This document shows, piece after piece, positions 18,882 to 27,913 of a DNA stretch of 64,000 bases. The DNA lies in assembly GCF_020217425.1 (NCBI RefSeq), contig NZ_CP084091.1, positions 310,001 through 374,000 of the forward strand, given 5' to 3'. Origin of the DNA: Halomicrobium urmianum. Lineage in GTDB: Archaea > Halobacteriota > Halobacteria > Halobacteriales > Haloarculaceae. Numbering within the stretch: the stretch's first letter is position 1; each line of letters opens with the position of its first letter. The notes under the pieces are model-generated. The model was given only the letters and a program-made list of their open reading frames with translations. It ran no database searches and was not told where the DNA came from. Made by a program: the position numbers and the translations under genes.

Positions 18882-20381
18882 CTATGGTTCAAACGTGAAT
18901 AACTGCACTGAGCAGTTCTTACAGACGAGTGCGATGAGTGGGTCGCCATCGGGGCCTATTTGGGGCGGACCACAGCAGCCTCCAGCCGGTTCCTCGACGA
19001 CTTCGGTTCCACAGGCTGGACAGGATTGGCTAAACATCGTGAGTAGATGTGCCGCCTCGGCCCGTCGTTCTGGTTCAAGGGAAGTATCTTGGAGCAGTTC
19101 GGCTGCTGCAGTTTCCGAGATAGCGACCGGTGGTGACAGCCACGATTCCTGTTTCAGGTCGTCTGATTTATTCGATAGTACGATGTACGTATTGTCGTTT
19201 ACCTTTGATACAGTAGACTCGGTCGCGCCCGGAATCGCGTCTCTGAGCCGCTGGCCTATCCGGTCTGTCGAAACGTCACGAAGTGAGTGCATTCGAGCGG
19301 TCCAGCGCGACTTGAACTCATCTGTGAGTAGTAGTTCCTCTTCGTTCGATGTAATAACTTGTTCTTGGATCAAATCCCTCATCAGTTGTTCCCCAGATTT
19401 GGAATTTCTGTACACTAATGAATCACTCTTCTGCACGTCTTTATCGAATAGATCCCACGGCAGACGATTAACTAATTGCGGCGCAAAGGTTGGCGTGTAC
19501 GGGACGAGGTATCCCTTGAATAGAATTATAACTCCTCCAGAGATGGTAGTGATAACGCCGCCAAGTACGGAGAAGTACGAAATCAGTGTACTAACGACAA
19601 TCAAGAGTGATACGTTGGTCAAAAGACAGGGAACACACTGATTTTCGTCAAACAAAGTGATTCCAGTTCTGTTCGCTTTCGACTGAGGCATATCGTAGTT
19701 CACTCGAATGGAATCATTGAATCTTTCGGCCAGTCGTGGCACTGTTCAGATAAGGATGAAGCCGCTGATGAAGCTCAGTATCCACCTTCATGCGGCAGGA
19801 CTATCGCTTTCAGTACTGTTCATGTTCTCGATAGTTTCGGTGTCAGACGCGCTCGTTCTACCATTCATAACTGGATACAGAAAGTCGATCTACAACTTCA
19901 CGACGGCAAGAGTCCAAATCACGTTGCGGTTGATGAAACCGTGATTCAACTCAACGATCAACGATTCTGGCTGTACACCGCCGTCAACCCCGAAACGAAC
20001 GAGCTCCTGCATGTGCGGCTGTTTCCGACACGAACTATTGTCCTGACAAAACAGTTTCCGCAGGGACTCCAAGAGAAACATGATGTCGCCGATGCCATGT
20101 TTCTCGTCGATGGCGCCCTGTGGTTGCAGCCTGCGCTGTTCGAGGAAAACCTCGGATTTCAGCATGTTACCCATGGAAATCGGAATCCCGTTGAACGTAT
20201 TTTCAAACTGGCAAAACTGCGGACGAGGCAGTTTGCAAATCATTTCCGCAACGCCCAGTAGAATCCGCCGAAACGTGGCTTCAAACCTTTGCATTTGCGT
20301 GGAATTAGCTAATCTCAACAATGCCAGTCGCCATAGATGATAAAACAAGCCAACGAAAGATTCGACTCTGTCCTCAGACAT
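18882..20381 (-). pseudogene. Membrane protein with C-terminal zinc ribbon, split by an IS6-type element
   Basis: Reading leftward, ATG 20381 starts MSEDRVESFVGLFYHLWRLA. An IS6 relic (19738-20325) then interrupts the gene, and the frame resumes with ERFNDSIRVNYDMPQ to the stop at 18882. Removing the insert and one copy of the short direct repeat rejoins the two parts exactly in frame, giving about 301 residues. The protein has a CVPC motif, two hydrophobic segments (about residues 55-100), a long polar helical domain and a C-terminal CPACG...CKNC ribbon. I do not recognise the family. A second insertion (20393-21549) removed its promoter. If expressed at all, only the downstream part could be made. 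Confidence 0.75.
19738..20325 (+). mobile_element. IS6-family element relic inside the membrane-protein gene
   Basis: The ends (GGCACTGTTCAGAT... and the complement of GGCATTGTTGAGAT...) match each other at about 15 of 19 positions and resemble IS6 termini. The direct repeat AGTCG flanks both ends and can be extended to GCCAGTCG if the terminal bases are shared. The transposase inside reads, across at least two frameshifts, AAGLSLS, TVHVLDSFGVRRARSTIHNWIQK, HVAVDETVIQLNDQRFWLYTAV, FLVDGALWLQPAL, HVTHGNRNPVERIF and ETWLQTFAFAWN. The DDE residues are recognisable, but the 5' part is missing. Confidence 0.8.
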
Positions 20382-20499
20382 TTGGCCAGAATTGCTCTGT
20401 TGAATCCGCAGACAGCGCGGGGACCGGGGCTGAATACACGGTCATCAGATCCAGTAGTGACGGATTCTCACACGCGGACTTCGAACGATGGGGTGGTTC

Positions 20500-21436
20500 G
20501 GCTCTGGTGAATCGCTAGACGGCGTCGGCTTCGACCGTCAGAACGAGGAAAGTGAAGCGGGAAACCGTCGATGCCTATGTCGAAAATTTCCCGCTTCACG
20601 AGCAAAGTCGTTCAGTTAGCTAAAAATGCTGTTGGTGGGCGAGGCGAAGTCGCCGCCCCCGAAGGGGGTGGCGGCTTCGCCGAGTATGCGGTAGTGTCGC
20701 TGCACTGTCTGCGGGTTTACCTGGAAAAATCCTACCGAGAAGCACTCGATTTGCTGAGTGAGATGCCACAAATACTCGGGGAGATCGGCCTCAACGCGGC
20801 CGATCTTCCCGACCACTCCACGCTAGTCAAGTGGTTTGACAGAATCAAGACAGCGCTCTGGCGAGTACTGCTGCGCCTCTCGGCGCAGCTGCACGAGCCA
20901 AGCGGTCACGCCGCCATCGACGCGACGTTCTTCGACCGCGAAACCGCCAGCAAACACTACTGCCGCCGGACGAATTACCGCGTCCAGACGCTCAAAGCGA
21001 CTGCGCTCGTCGACACAGAAAGCCACGCGATTCTGGACGTTCACTGTACGACCGAGAAACGCCACGACACACAGCTCGGCTGGCAGGTCGCCCGCCGCAA
21101 CGCGGGCGACCTGGCCAGCCTCGCTGCAGACAAAGGCTACGACTGGATGGAATTACGCGAGAAACTCCGCGATGAGGGCGTGAGACCACTGATCAAACAC
21201 CGCGAGTTCCGGCCCATCGATCACGCGCACAACGCGCGGATCGATGGGCCTCGCTACCGCCAACGATCGACGTGTGAAACCGTCTTCTCGACGATCAAGC
21301 GCACGCTCGGCGACGCCGTGCGTGCGCGAGCGTGGTTTCGGGAGTTCCGCGAAATCGTCCTGAAATGTGTCGTTCACAACATCAAGCGAGCCGTGACACC
21401 GTGAAATCAAGCTACGTCTGGCGATTCACCACGGCC
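20500..21436 (+). mobile_element. IS-B copy 1: complete IS5-family insertion sequence, 937 bp
   Basis: Terminal inverted repeats of 22 bp agree at 19 positions (20500-20521 and 21415-21436). A perfect 8-bp duplication, GGTGGTTC, flanks the element (20492-20499 and 21437-21444). Its length equals that of IS-A1 and its ends are clearly related to IS-A ends, so both are branches of one ISH1-like group. The intact transposase and clean duplication suggest recent transposition, into the miniature IS-A. Confidence 0.88.
20571..21404 (+). CDS. IS5-family transposase (IS-B)
   Basis: This 277-residue DDE transposase has catalytic Asp residues in AIDATFFDRE and AADKGYDWME and the Glu in TCETVFSTIKRTLG. 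It is distinct from the IS-A enzyme (for example SEMPQILGEIGLNAADLPDHSTL in the N-terminal domain) but has the same layout and length. It is full length with no lesion, so it is probably functional and could also mobilise the degenerate copies. Confidence 0.9.
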   Translation: MPMSKISRFTSKVVQLAKNAVGGRGEVAAPEGGGGFAEYAVVSLHCLRVYLEKSYREALDLLSEMPQILGEIGLNAADLPDHSTLVKWFDRIKTALWRVLLRLSAQLHEPSGHAAIDATFFDRETASKHYCRRTNYRVQTLKATALVDTESHAILDVHCTTEKRHDTQLGWQVARRNAGDLASLAADKGYDWMELREKLRDEGVRPLIKHREFRPIDHAHNARIDGPRYRQRSTCETVFSTIKRTLGDAVRARAWFREFREIVLKCVVHNIKRAVTP

Positions 21437-21557
21437 GGTGGTTCTGGAGAGCGAAAGCCAATTCCGACCAGCCAGCTGTTGCTGACTCCTGCTCAAACGC
21501 TGGATGCTAGTCCGACGATCCCGCCGCCGTCATCGGATTCAATAGAGCAGCCAGAAT

Positions 21558-22109
21558 AATACACATCTGGTTATATATGGAGATATATGGTATCGAAGTA
21601 ATATACTGAGGGTGGTAGGTTCGCCGTTTTGTCGCTTCTTTGGTTGTAATTGCTGTTTGTGACACTTCTATGTGTGTTTAATCCGAACATCAGTCGTCGA
21701 TTTCTGTGCGCTACGGCCAGTTTGAGACCGCCGCCAGGCTTGAACTATTTATTACCCGTCAACGTGAAGCAGCAAAGGATGAGCAGGTAGCCTTGTGGTT
21801 AACAGGGACACGTTAGGCCATCCGTTTCTTGCCATCAAAACTACTCTCTTACTAGTATTACTACTATTGTTAGCCTATTATATTTCTGGATTAATATGGA
21901 ATTATATTTTACTATACACTATATGAATATGATTATGGTGGTAGATGTGAAAGATATTCGCATATCGTATGTAGATGTGACTGATTTCGGGCCTCATTTT
22001 ATAGAGGTCCTTTATATTTAGTTTAACTAAGATAGAACTGATTTGTGCTGAAGAGAGACCTCCTGTCTACAGGAAATATTATGTATTTTCGTTCTATATT
22101 GGGAGTAGC
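21558..22109. promoter_or_regulatory. A+T-rich region: orphaned promoter and TrmB upstream region
   Basis: On the left, the leftward strand has TATATAAC followed by about 23 bases up to the pre-insertion ATG 20381. This is the displaced TATA box of the split membrane-protein gene. On the right, the 200 bp before TrmB carry a repeated GTAGATGTGA (near 21942 and 21970) and T-rich boxes that could serve its promoter and autoregulation. No gene is visible between them. Confidence 0.5.
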
Positions 22110-23189
22110 ATGGGCCTTGACGAAATTGAGAGCGTCCTTGAAGAGTACGGTTTGTCTCCATACCAGGCCAACGCCTATCTCACTATTCTAGAACTTCGCG
22201 ATGCCTCTGCTTCCGAGATCAACGAAGCGTCTAACGTACCACAACCTCGCATCTACGATATCCTTGAAACTTTAGATGAGAAAGGACTCGTAGAAACCTA
22301 CGAAAAGGAGTCTCTGAGAGCACGTATCATTGATCCAACTGAGTTTACGTCTCAGCTGGAAGAAAAAGCCGATAACTTCGTCGAATCTGCTGAATTGATT
22401 AATGACTATTGGGAGAAGTCACCCCTAGAAAAGCATTCATTCGAAATATATAGTGATTTCACTAAAGTAATCAACTATGCGGATGAAGATATTCGGCAGG
22501 CAAACGAGAGCATCCACTTAGCGATCTCGGCATCAAATTTTCTTCAAGTGCGCGATGCGCTCACAGATGTGGTTGCGAACGGTATTATAGTGAATGTTTC
22601 TGCTTACGTCAGTGAAGAATCAGAGACGGGAATTGAAGACTTGGCTCCATACTTACGAGAGACGACATCAGAAGCTCGATATCGCAGGGACCCTGCGCCG
22701 TTTCTGGCGCTAGTTGACGCTCATAAGGCATATTTTGGGGTCTCGCGACCTCGTACTGGATATGGAATGTTCGTTCAAGATCAAGCGCTTTCAACGATGC
22801 TCTACCGGTATTTTCAGGATACTCTCTGGAGACGTTGGGATATAATTCACGAGCGAAGTACGGGAGATCTACCGAAGGAGTACGCCAGTATAAGACAGTG
22901 TATTCGTGAATTGCAACCGTACTCTGACAAGGAAAACCCACTTTGGGTGTCAGTCGACGGGTACGAGACTGAAACCGGCCGTGAAACACATGTGGAGGGG
23001 TTTATTACTGACATTTTCCCGGATACAGACGATGACGTTACACTAAAAGAGGCTGATCAGGTCTTTCTGGTCGTTGAATCCGAATCTGAGTCATATACGA
23101 TCGGTGGATTTGGGGCTCTTGTCGAAGATGTCCGTGCGACCAGAATCCAGATCTCAAACGTTGAACCACTCACTGACAAGAGTACTTAA
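22110..23189 (+). CDS. TrmB-family sugar-sensing transcriptional regulator
   Basis: This 359-residue protein has an N-terminal winged helix (residues about 5-75: LEEYGLSPYQANAYLTILEL, ASEINEASNVPQPRIYDILETLDEKGLV) as in TrmB. A coiled linker follows, then a phospholipase-D-like region and a C-terminal sugar-binding domain ending with GGFGALVEDVRATRIQ. TrmB proteins repress or activate sugar genes and respond to the sugar itself. The gene lies 75 bp before the solute-binding protein of the ABC transporter and is co-directional, so that operon, and possibly the sulfatase and dehydrogenases, are likely targets. Confidence 0.9.
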   Translation: MGLDEIESVLEEYGLSPYQANAYLTILELRDASASEINEASNVPQPRIYDILETLDEKGLVETYEKESLRARIIDPTEFTSQLEEKADNFVESAELINDYWEKSPLEKHSFEIYSDFTKVINYADEDIRQANESIHLAISASNFLQVRDALTDVVANGIIVNVSAYVSEESETGIEDLAPYLRETTSEARYRRDPAPFLALVDAHKAYFGVSRPRTGYGMFVQDQALSTMLYRYFQDTLWRRWDIIHERSTGDLPKEYASIRQCIRELQPYSDKENPLWVSVDGYETETGRETHVEGFITDIFPDTDDDVTLKEADQVFLVVESESESYTIGGFGALVEDVRATRIQISNVEPLTDKST

Positions 23190-23264
23190 ACCCCCCAACT
23201 GTTTCGAACGGTGATTGTAAGGGGATTTATTGTATAGCCAGTTAGTGATTGATTCGGGATCAAG

Positions 23265-24782
23265 ATGAATAATAAACAATCTTCATCGAACAGGTCGGTC
23301 AACCGGCGTCGGTTCGTTAAAGCGGCTGGTGCCGCGGGAACTGTTGCCCTCGCAGGTTGTAGCGGCAACGGGGACGGCGGCGACGGCGGTGGTGGCGACG
23401 ACGGTACTGATGACAATGATAGAGGTGGTAACGACGGCGGTGATACTACCGGGACTCCGGGGCAGGAAACCATTACGCTTGATTGGGCTGCGGATCCACG
23501 GATTGAACAGAACAAAGATGTCGTCCTAAGCGAACTACGGAACGCGGGTCTTCCGGAGCATATTGAACTCAACATTATTGCTGGTTCGAGTGTTACCGAT
23601 CAGCGCCAGGACCAGTACACTCAGTGGCTCAACTCTCAACGAAGCAAGCCCGACCTCCTGATGATGGACGGTGGCTGGACAATTCCGTTTATCGTCCGAG
23701 ATCAGGTCGAGAACCTAGAAAACCATCTGTCGAGTGACCACATCGATACGGTCAACGAAGAATACTTCGATTCCGCAGTGTCAACATCGAAGAGTCAAGA
23801 TGGCAAACTGCACGCCATCCCTATGTGGGTTGGCTTGCCGGGCATGGGCTACCGCAAGGACCTAGTTAAGGAAGCTGGATACGATCCAGACGGCGAAAAC
23901 TGGGCGACTGAAGGCATTACCTGGGAGAAGTTCTCCAAAGTCGTGAGTGAAGTCAAGGAGAGTAACGACGGAATCGAGTACGGATACACTTTCCAGGCAG
24001 CCGACTACGAGGGACTGTCATGCTGTAACTTCAACGAGTTCCTGTCCTCTTGGGGCGGTGCGTACTTCGGTGGGAACCTGTTCGGCCCGATTGGTGACCG
24101 CCCGATTACCGTTAACGAGGAACCGGTTCTGAACTCCATCAGAATGATTCGCACGTTTATTCATGGAGAGGACGATTCAGAAGCCCTTGACGGTTATGCC
24201 GGCAATATTGCCCCGGAGGCTGTCCTCCAGTGGAACGAACAGAACTCTGCGGATCCCTTCTTGAACGGCAACGCCGTCGCTAACCGGAACTGGCCCTCTT
24301 ACATCAAGGACGCTTCCGAGGAACTTGGTGATTCACTTGGATTCATGCCAATCCCACATGCGGTCTCGGCAGACGAGGCTAAATACGACGGTCGTGGCGG
24401 ACCAGTGGGTGCACTCGGCGGCTGGAACATGACGATGAACCCCTATTCCGAGAAGAAGGAAGCTGCTACGGAATTCATTAAAGCGACGATGGCCGACAGC
24501 TTCCACCTCGAGGCTGTGTTCAAGGGCGTTGGTCAAATCCCGCCGAAGCCGTCCGTGCTCAGCTCGGAAGGAGCGTCAGAGGTTCCAGAGATAGGTAGAT
24601 TCATGGACACGTTCCGCGTCATCGGCGAAAATGCCGTTCCCCGGCCAGTTACTGCAGTCTGGCCGCAGCAGTCCTCAGAGATCTCCGGCGAGGTCAATAC
24701 TACTCTCGGTCAATCGAAATCCCCCGAGGACGCGATGTCCGATCTCGAGTCCTCGCTCAAGCAGATCGAAGAGAGCGTTTGA
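23265..24782 (+). CDS. Sugar ABC transporter, substrate-binding lipoprotein
   Basis: This 505-residue family 1 extracellular binding protein starts with a twin-arginine signal (NRRRFVKAAGAAGTVALAGCSG) and a lipobox cysteine near residue 32. A Gly/Asp-rich linker follows, then the periplasmic-binding fold (ITLDWAADPRI, PDLLMMDGGWTIPF, GKLHAIPMWVGLPGMGYRKDL, ALGGWNMTMNPYSEKKEAATEFIKA). It is anchored outside the membrane and delivers ligand to the permeases that follow. The family includes oligosaccharide and glycerol-phosphate binders. The ligand here is probably a sugar from the neighbouring sulfatase pathway. Confidence 0.9.
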   Translation: MNNKQSSSNRSVNRRRFVKAAGAAGTVALAGCSGNGDGGDGGGGDDGTDDNDRGGNDGGDTTGTPGQETITLDWAADPRIEQNKDVVLSELRNAGLPEHIELNIIAGSSVTDQRQDQYTQWLNSQRSKPDLLMMDGGWTIPFIVRDQVENLENHLSSDHIDTVNEEYFDSAVSTSKSQDGKLHAIPMWVGLPGMGYRKDLVKEAGYDPDGENWATEGITWEKFSKVVSEVKESNDGIEYGYTFQAADYEGLSCCNFNEFLSSWGGAYFGGNLFGPIGDRPITVNEEPVLNSIRMIRTFIHGEDDSEALDGYAGNIAPEAVLQWNEQNSADPFLNGNAVANRNWPSYIKDASEELGDSLGFMPIPHAVSADEAKYDGRGGPVGALGGWNMTMNPYSEKKEAATEFIKATMADSFHLEAVFKGVGQIPPKPSVLSSEGASEVPEIGRFMDTFRVIGENAVPRPVTAVWPQQSSEISGEVNTTLGQSKSPEDAMSDLESSLKQIEESV

Positions 24783-24827
24783 ATCATCGCTACTGTACAG
24801 AACCATCAGCAACATATTCTATAATTC

Positions 24828-25799
24828 ATGGCTCAAGAACAGACGCTTCGTCACAGACTCGCTATCCATCGACCGATACTGAACCGTATCGAGCGGTTAA
24901 ACGAAACGCAGTTCGCGTATCTTTTATTGGTCCCTGCCGGGCTGATACTGGGGGTCGTAGCGATCTGGCCGCTGATCAGAACGTTCGAGATGTCCCTACA
25001 CTCGGACGCGCTACTGTCCCCGGACGTCATCGGCGAGTTCGTTGGACTTCAGAACTACGTCGAGGTCATTACCGGGCAGCGCGACTCCCAAATGGGCTCG
25101 GCATTTTTCGACCCATCCAACCCCTTCCAGAGTGCGTTGGCGGTCACGTTCATATTCACACTTGTCAGTGTAATTCTAGAAACGATTATCGGATTTGGAC
25201 AGGCGTTAGTGCTGGACAAGCAGTTCAAAGGACGGCGATGGGCACGTGTTGCCATCATCATGCCGCTCGCGGTTCCGATCGTCATTCAGGGGATGATCTT
25301 CTACCTGATGTTCCAACCAAACATCGGCTTCCTCACGGAACCGCTCCAGCAGATTGGTCTGTTCTCGTCGGCGCCATTGGCCCAAAGCTTCGACGCCACT
25401 GTCATTCTCATCGTGGCCGACGTGTGGAAGACGTCTGCGTTCATGGCACTACTGATTCTTGCGGGACTACAGAGTATCGACCGGAATCTCTACAACGTCG
25501 CTAAGGTAGCCGGTGCTACTCGGTGGCAGCGGTTCAAGCGAATCACACTCCCGCTTGTGCTGCCGATGGTCCTTGTAGCGATGTTGTTCCGGACTATTCA
25601 GGCACTCAAAGTTTACGGATTGATAGAGACCATCGCCAGTTGTAACACCGTGCCTTCGCTGTCCTGTATGGTTGTCTCGACGTTCAGCAACGGCTTATAC
25701 GGGACATCTGCGACGGTTGCTTTCATCATCGCCGCGATCATAGGGATCACAGTCACGGGATACGTCTGGAAGGTCGGAGACGACGCCATCGATACGTAA
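24828..25799 (+). CDS. Sugar ABC transporter permease, MalF/UgpA type
   Basis: This 323-residue inner-membrane subunit has six predicted helices. The EAA loop that contacts the ATPase is YNVAKVAGATRWQRFKRITLPLVLP near residues 222-246. The N-terminal 25 residues are polar and cytoplasmic. It is 45 bp downstream of the binding-protein gene and 4 bp before the second permease, in the standard operon order. Confidence 0.92.
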   Translation: MAQEQTLRHRLAIHRPILNRIERLNETQFAYLLLVPAGLILGVVAIWPLIRTFEMSLHSDALLSPDVIGEFVGLQNYVEVITGQRDSQMGSAFFDPSNPFQSALAVTFIFTLVSVILETIIGFGQALVLDKQFKGRRWARVAIIMPLAVPIVIQGMIFYLMFQPNIGFLTEPLQQIGLFSSAPLAQSFDATVILIVADVWKTSAFMALLILAGLQSIDRNLYNVAKVAGATRWQRFKRITLPLVLPMVLVAMLFRTIQALKVYGLIETIASCNTVPSLSCMVVSTFSNGLYGTSATVAFIIAAIIGITVTGYVWKVGDDAIDT

Positions 25800-25803
25800 A
25801 ACA

Positions 25804-26715
25804 ATGGGAGAAAATAATAAAACCAGTCGAGTTCAGGCGTACGTACAGCAAGCCATCAAGCGTCCCGAATCCGTCTACAAAGTGGCGTTCTACATCGCCA
25901 CATTCGGATTTCTGGTGTCGACGCTGTTCCCGTTTTACTGGTTGACAGCCCTCGCGGTGACCCCACGCGACGAACTATATGGACTTGGCCTCCTCCCAAA
26001 CGGATTTAATCCCGCCGTCTTCATCGAGATCTTCCAGCGGGCGCCACTGCATCGGTTCATCTTCAACAGCATCTTTCTGGCGCTAACAACAACGCTGTTC
26101 GTTCTCGTTATTGCATCGGTTACGGGGTACGTCTTCGGTCGACTCGAGTTTCCCGGGAAGATTCCACTCATGCTGTTTATATTGGTGATCTCATACTTTC
26201 CACCGGCTTCATTCCTCATCCCGCTCTTCGAACTCTTTACAGGCAACGTAACGATTCTTGGCCTGAAGTCACCGGATCTGTTCAACACACCGGGTTCGAT
26301 GATACTACCGTTCAGTGCACTGTTTATGCCGCTAGCAATATTTATATTGACGACGTTCTATAGCCAGATCCCGGACGGACTCGAAGACGCAGCAAGAATC
26401 GAGGGAACAACGAGGCTTGGAGCGCTCTTCAGAGTAATTATCCCTCTATCTGCACCCGGCGTCGTAACAGCCGGTGTACTTACGTTTATCTACACGTACA
26501 ACGAGTTCTTCTTCTCCTATCTGATGAACAACGGTGAACCGGCAAACTGGGCTCCCATCGTCCACGGTATCCTCAGCTACCAGACACAGTACGAACAGCT
26601 ATACAATTTCATGGCAGCCGCGAGCCTCGTGGCCGTGATACCGGTCGCGATTCTTGTGGTATTCGCACAGGAGCAGATTGTGAGTGGACTAACATCCGGC
26701 GCACTCAAGGAGTAA
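25804..26715 (+). CDS. Sugar ABC transporter permease, MalG/UgpE type
   Basis: This 303-residue subunit has six hydrophobic segments and the EAA loop LEDAARIEGTTRLGALFRVIIPLSAPGV near residues 196-223. It pairs with the MalF-type protein upstream to form the channel. It ends 3 bp before the ATPase gene. Confidence 0.92.
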   Translation: MGENNKTSRVQAYVQQAIKRPESVYKVAFYIATFGFLVSTLFPFYWLTALAVTPRDELYGLGLLPNGFNPAVFIEIFQRAPLHRFIFNSIFLALTTTLFVLVIASVTGYVFGRLEFPGKIPLMLFILVISYFPPASFLIPLFELFTGNVTILGLKSPDLFNTPGSMILPFSALFMPLAIFILTTFYSQIPDGLEDAARIEGTTRLGALFRVIIPLSAPGVVTAGVLTFIYTYNEFFFSYLMNNGEPANWAPIVHGILSYQTQYEQLYNFMAAASLVAVIPVAILVVFAQEQIVSGLTSGALKE

Positions 26716-26718
26716 ACC

Positions 26719-27912
26719 ATGGCACAAGTTACCCTCAGCGACATCACGAAGCGCTACGACGACGGCGAGGGCGGCGTTGTCGCCGTCGACGACATGAACC
26801 TGGACATCAACGACGGGGAGTTCGTCTGCCTCGTCGGCCCCTCGGGCTGCGGGAAGTCGACCACGATGGAGACCATCGCCGGCCTCACCCAGCCCACGGA
26901 GGGCACGATCTTCATCGGCGACCGTGACGTGACGACCCTGCCGCCGAAGGACCGCGGGGTGGCGATGGTGTTCCAGAACATCGCCCTGTTCCCCCACATG
27001 GACGTCTACGACAACATCAGCTTCGGGCTGCGCCTGCGGGACTTCCCGCAGGACGAGATCGACCGCCGCGTCGAGCACGCCGCGGACATCGTCCAGCTCG
27101 AGGGCATGCTCGACCGGATGCCCGACGAGATGTCCGGCGGGCAGCGCCAGCGCGTCGCCATCGCCCGCGCCATCGTCCGCGAGCCCGACGTCTTCCTGAT
27201 GGACGAGCCGCTGGCCAACCTCGACGCCAAGCTGCGTGTCCACATGCGCACGGAGCTCCAGCGCCTGCACAAGGAACTGGACACCACGATCATCTACGTC
27301 ACCCACGACCAGGCCGAGGCGATGACCATGTCCGACCGGATCGCCGTCATCGACTCCGGCGAACTCCAGCAGATCGCCCCGCCGCTGGTCTGCTACAACG
27401 AGCCCGCGAACCTCTTCGTCGCCGGGTTCATCGGCTCGCCGTCGATGAACTTCGTCGAGGGGACCGTCGACGAGGGCGGTGTAGAGACCGAGCACTTCCG
27501 CGTCGAGTTCGATCCCGCCACCATCGACGGGCTTGGCGTCGGCGACCAGGTGACAATGGGCGTCCGCCCCGAGAACGTCCACCCGGCGTCCGAGACGGAC
27601 GAGATCGCGCATCCGTCGGCGCCGATCGACGCCAGAACGGATGTGCTGGAGCCGATGGGCGATGAAATCTTCGCCTACCTACTGATGGGCGAGGGCCAGA
27701 CCTCCATGGCCCAGGAGACGGCCTCCAGCGACCAGCTGCTGATGTCCATCGACCCCGACTCGCCCATCCAGGAGGACGACGACATCCAGGTCGTCCTCGA
27801 TAGGGAGAAGATCCACCTCTTCCACGCGGCGTCCGGCGACGCGCTGACTCACGACCTCGTCTCACCGACCAGCGGCAAGCCGGCGGACACGCGCGCGGAG
27901 ACAGACGACTGA
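26719..27912 (+). CDS. Sugar ABC transporter ATP-binding protein, MalK/UgpC/MsmX type
   Basis: This 397-residue ATPase has Walker A GPSGCGKST (residues about 40-48), the Q-loop in VFQNIALFPHM, the signature MSGGQRQRVAIARAI, Walker B VFLMDEPLANLDA and the switch His in IYVTHDQAEAM. The C-terminal OB-type regulatory domain of the MalK subfamily is present (MGVRPENVHPAS, VLDREKIHLFHAASG). Codons are strongly G/C-ending, unlike the permeases and binding protein before it. The gene may therefore have been recruited from the host core set, or be under different expression selection. Confidence 0.95.
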   Translation: MAQVTLSDITKRYDDGEGGVVAVDDMNLDINDGEFVCLVGPSGCGKSTTMETIAGLTQPTEGTIFIGDRDVTTLPPKDRGVAMVFQNIALFPHMDVYDNISFGLRLRDFPQDEIDRRVEHAADIVQLEGMLDRMPDEMSGGQRQRVAIARAIVREPDVFLMDEPLANLDAKLRVHMRTELQRLHKELDTTIIYVTHDQAEAMTMSDRIAVIDSGELQQIAPPLVCYNEPANLFVAGFIGSPSMNFVEGTVDEGGVETEHFRVEFDPATIDGLGVGDQVTMGVRPENVHPASETDEIAHPSAPIDARTDVLEPMGDEIFAYLLMGEGQTSMAQETASSDQLLMSIDPDSPIQEDDDIQVVLDREKIHLFHAASGDALTHDLVSPTSGKPADTRAETDD

Positions 27913-27913
27913 T

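Larger units (their letters stand above)
20393..21549. mobile_element. Miniature IS-A derivative (about 230 bp) carrying a nested IS-B
   Basis: The ends are IS-A repeats (TGCTCTGTTGAATCC at 20393-20407 and the complement of TGCTCTATTGAATCC at 21535-21549). The first 25 bases also match IS-A beyond the repeat. A perfect 8-bp target duplication, GCCAGAAT, lies at 20385-20392 and 21550-21557. Without the IS-B inside, the element has only 112 + 118 bp and no transposase, so it looks like a MITE moved by IS-A. It sits 11 bases upstream of ATG 20381. Confidence 0.85.

Noticed and set aside
19890-20381. A leftward 163-residue protein starting MSEDRVESFVGLFYH
   Set aside because: Only the first 20 residues belong to a gene; the rest is the complement of the IS6-type transposase relic.
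26689-27612. A 307-codon open frame opposite the ABC ATPase gene
   Set aside because: It is a shadow caused by the high G+C third positions of the ATPase gene; it is Arg/Asp/His/Val-biased with no family motif.
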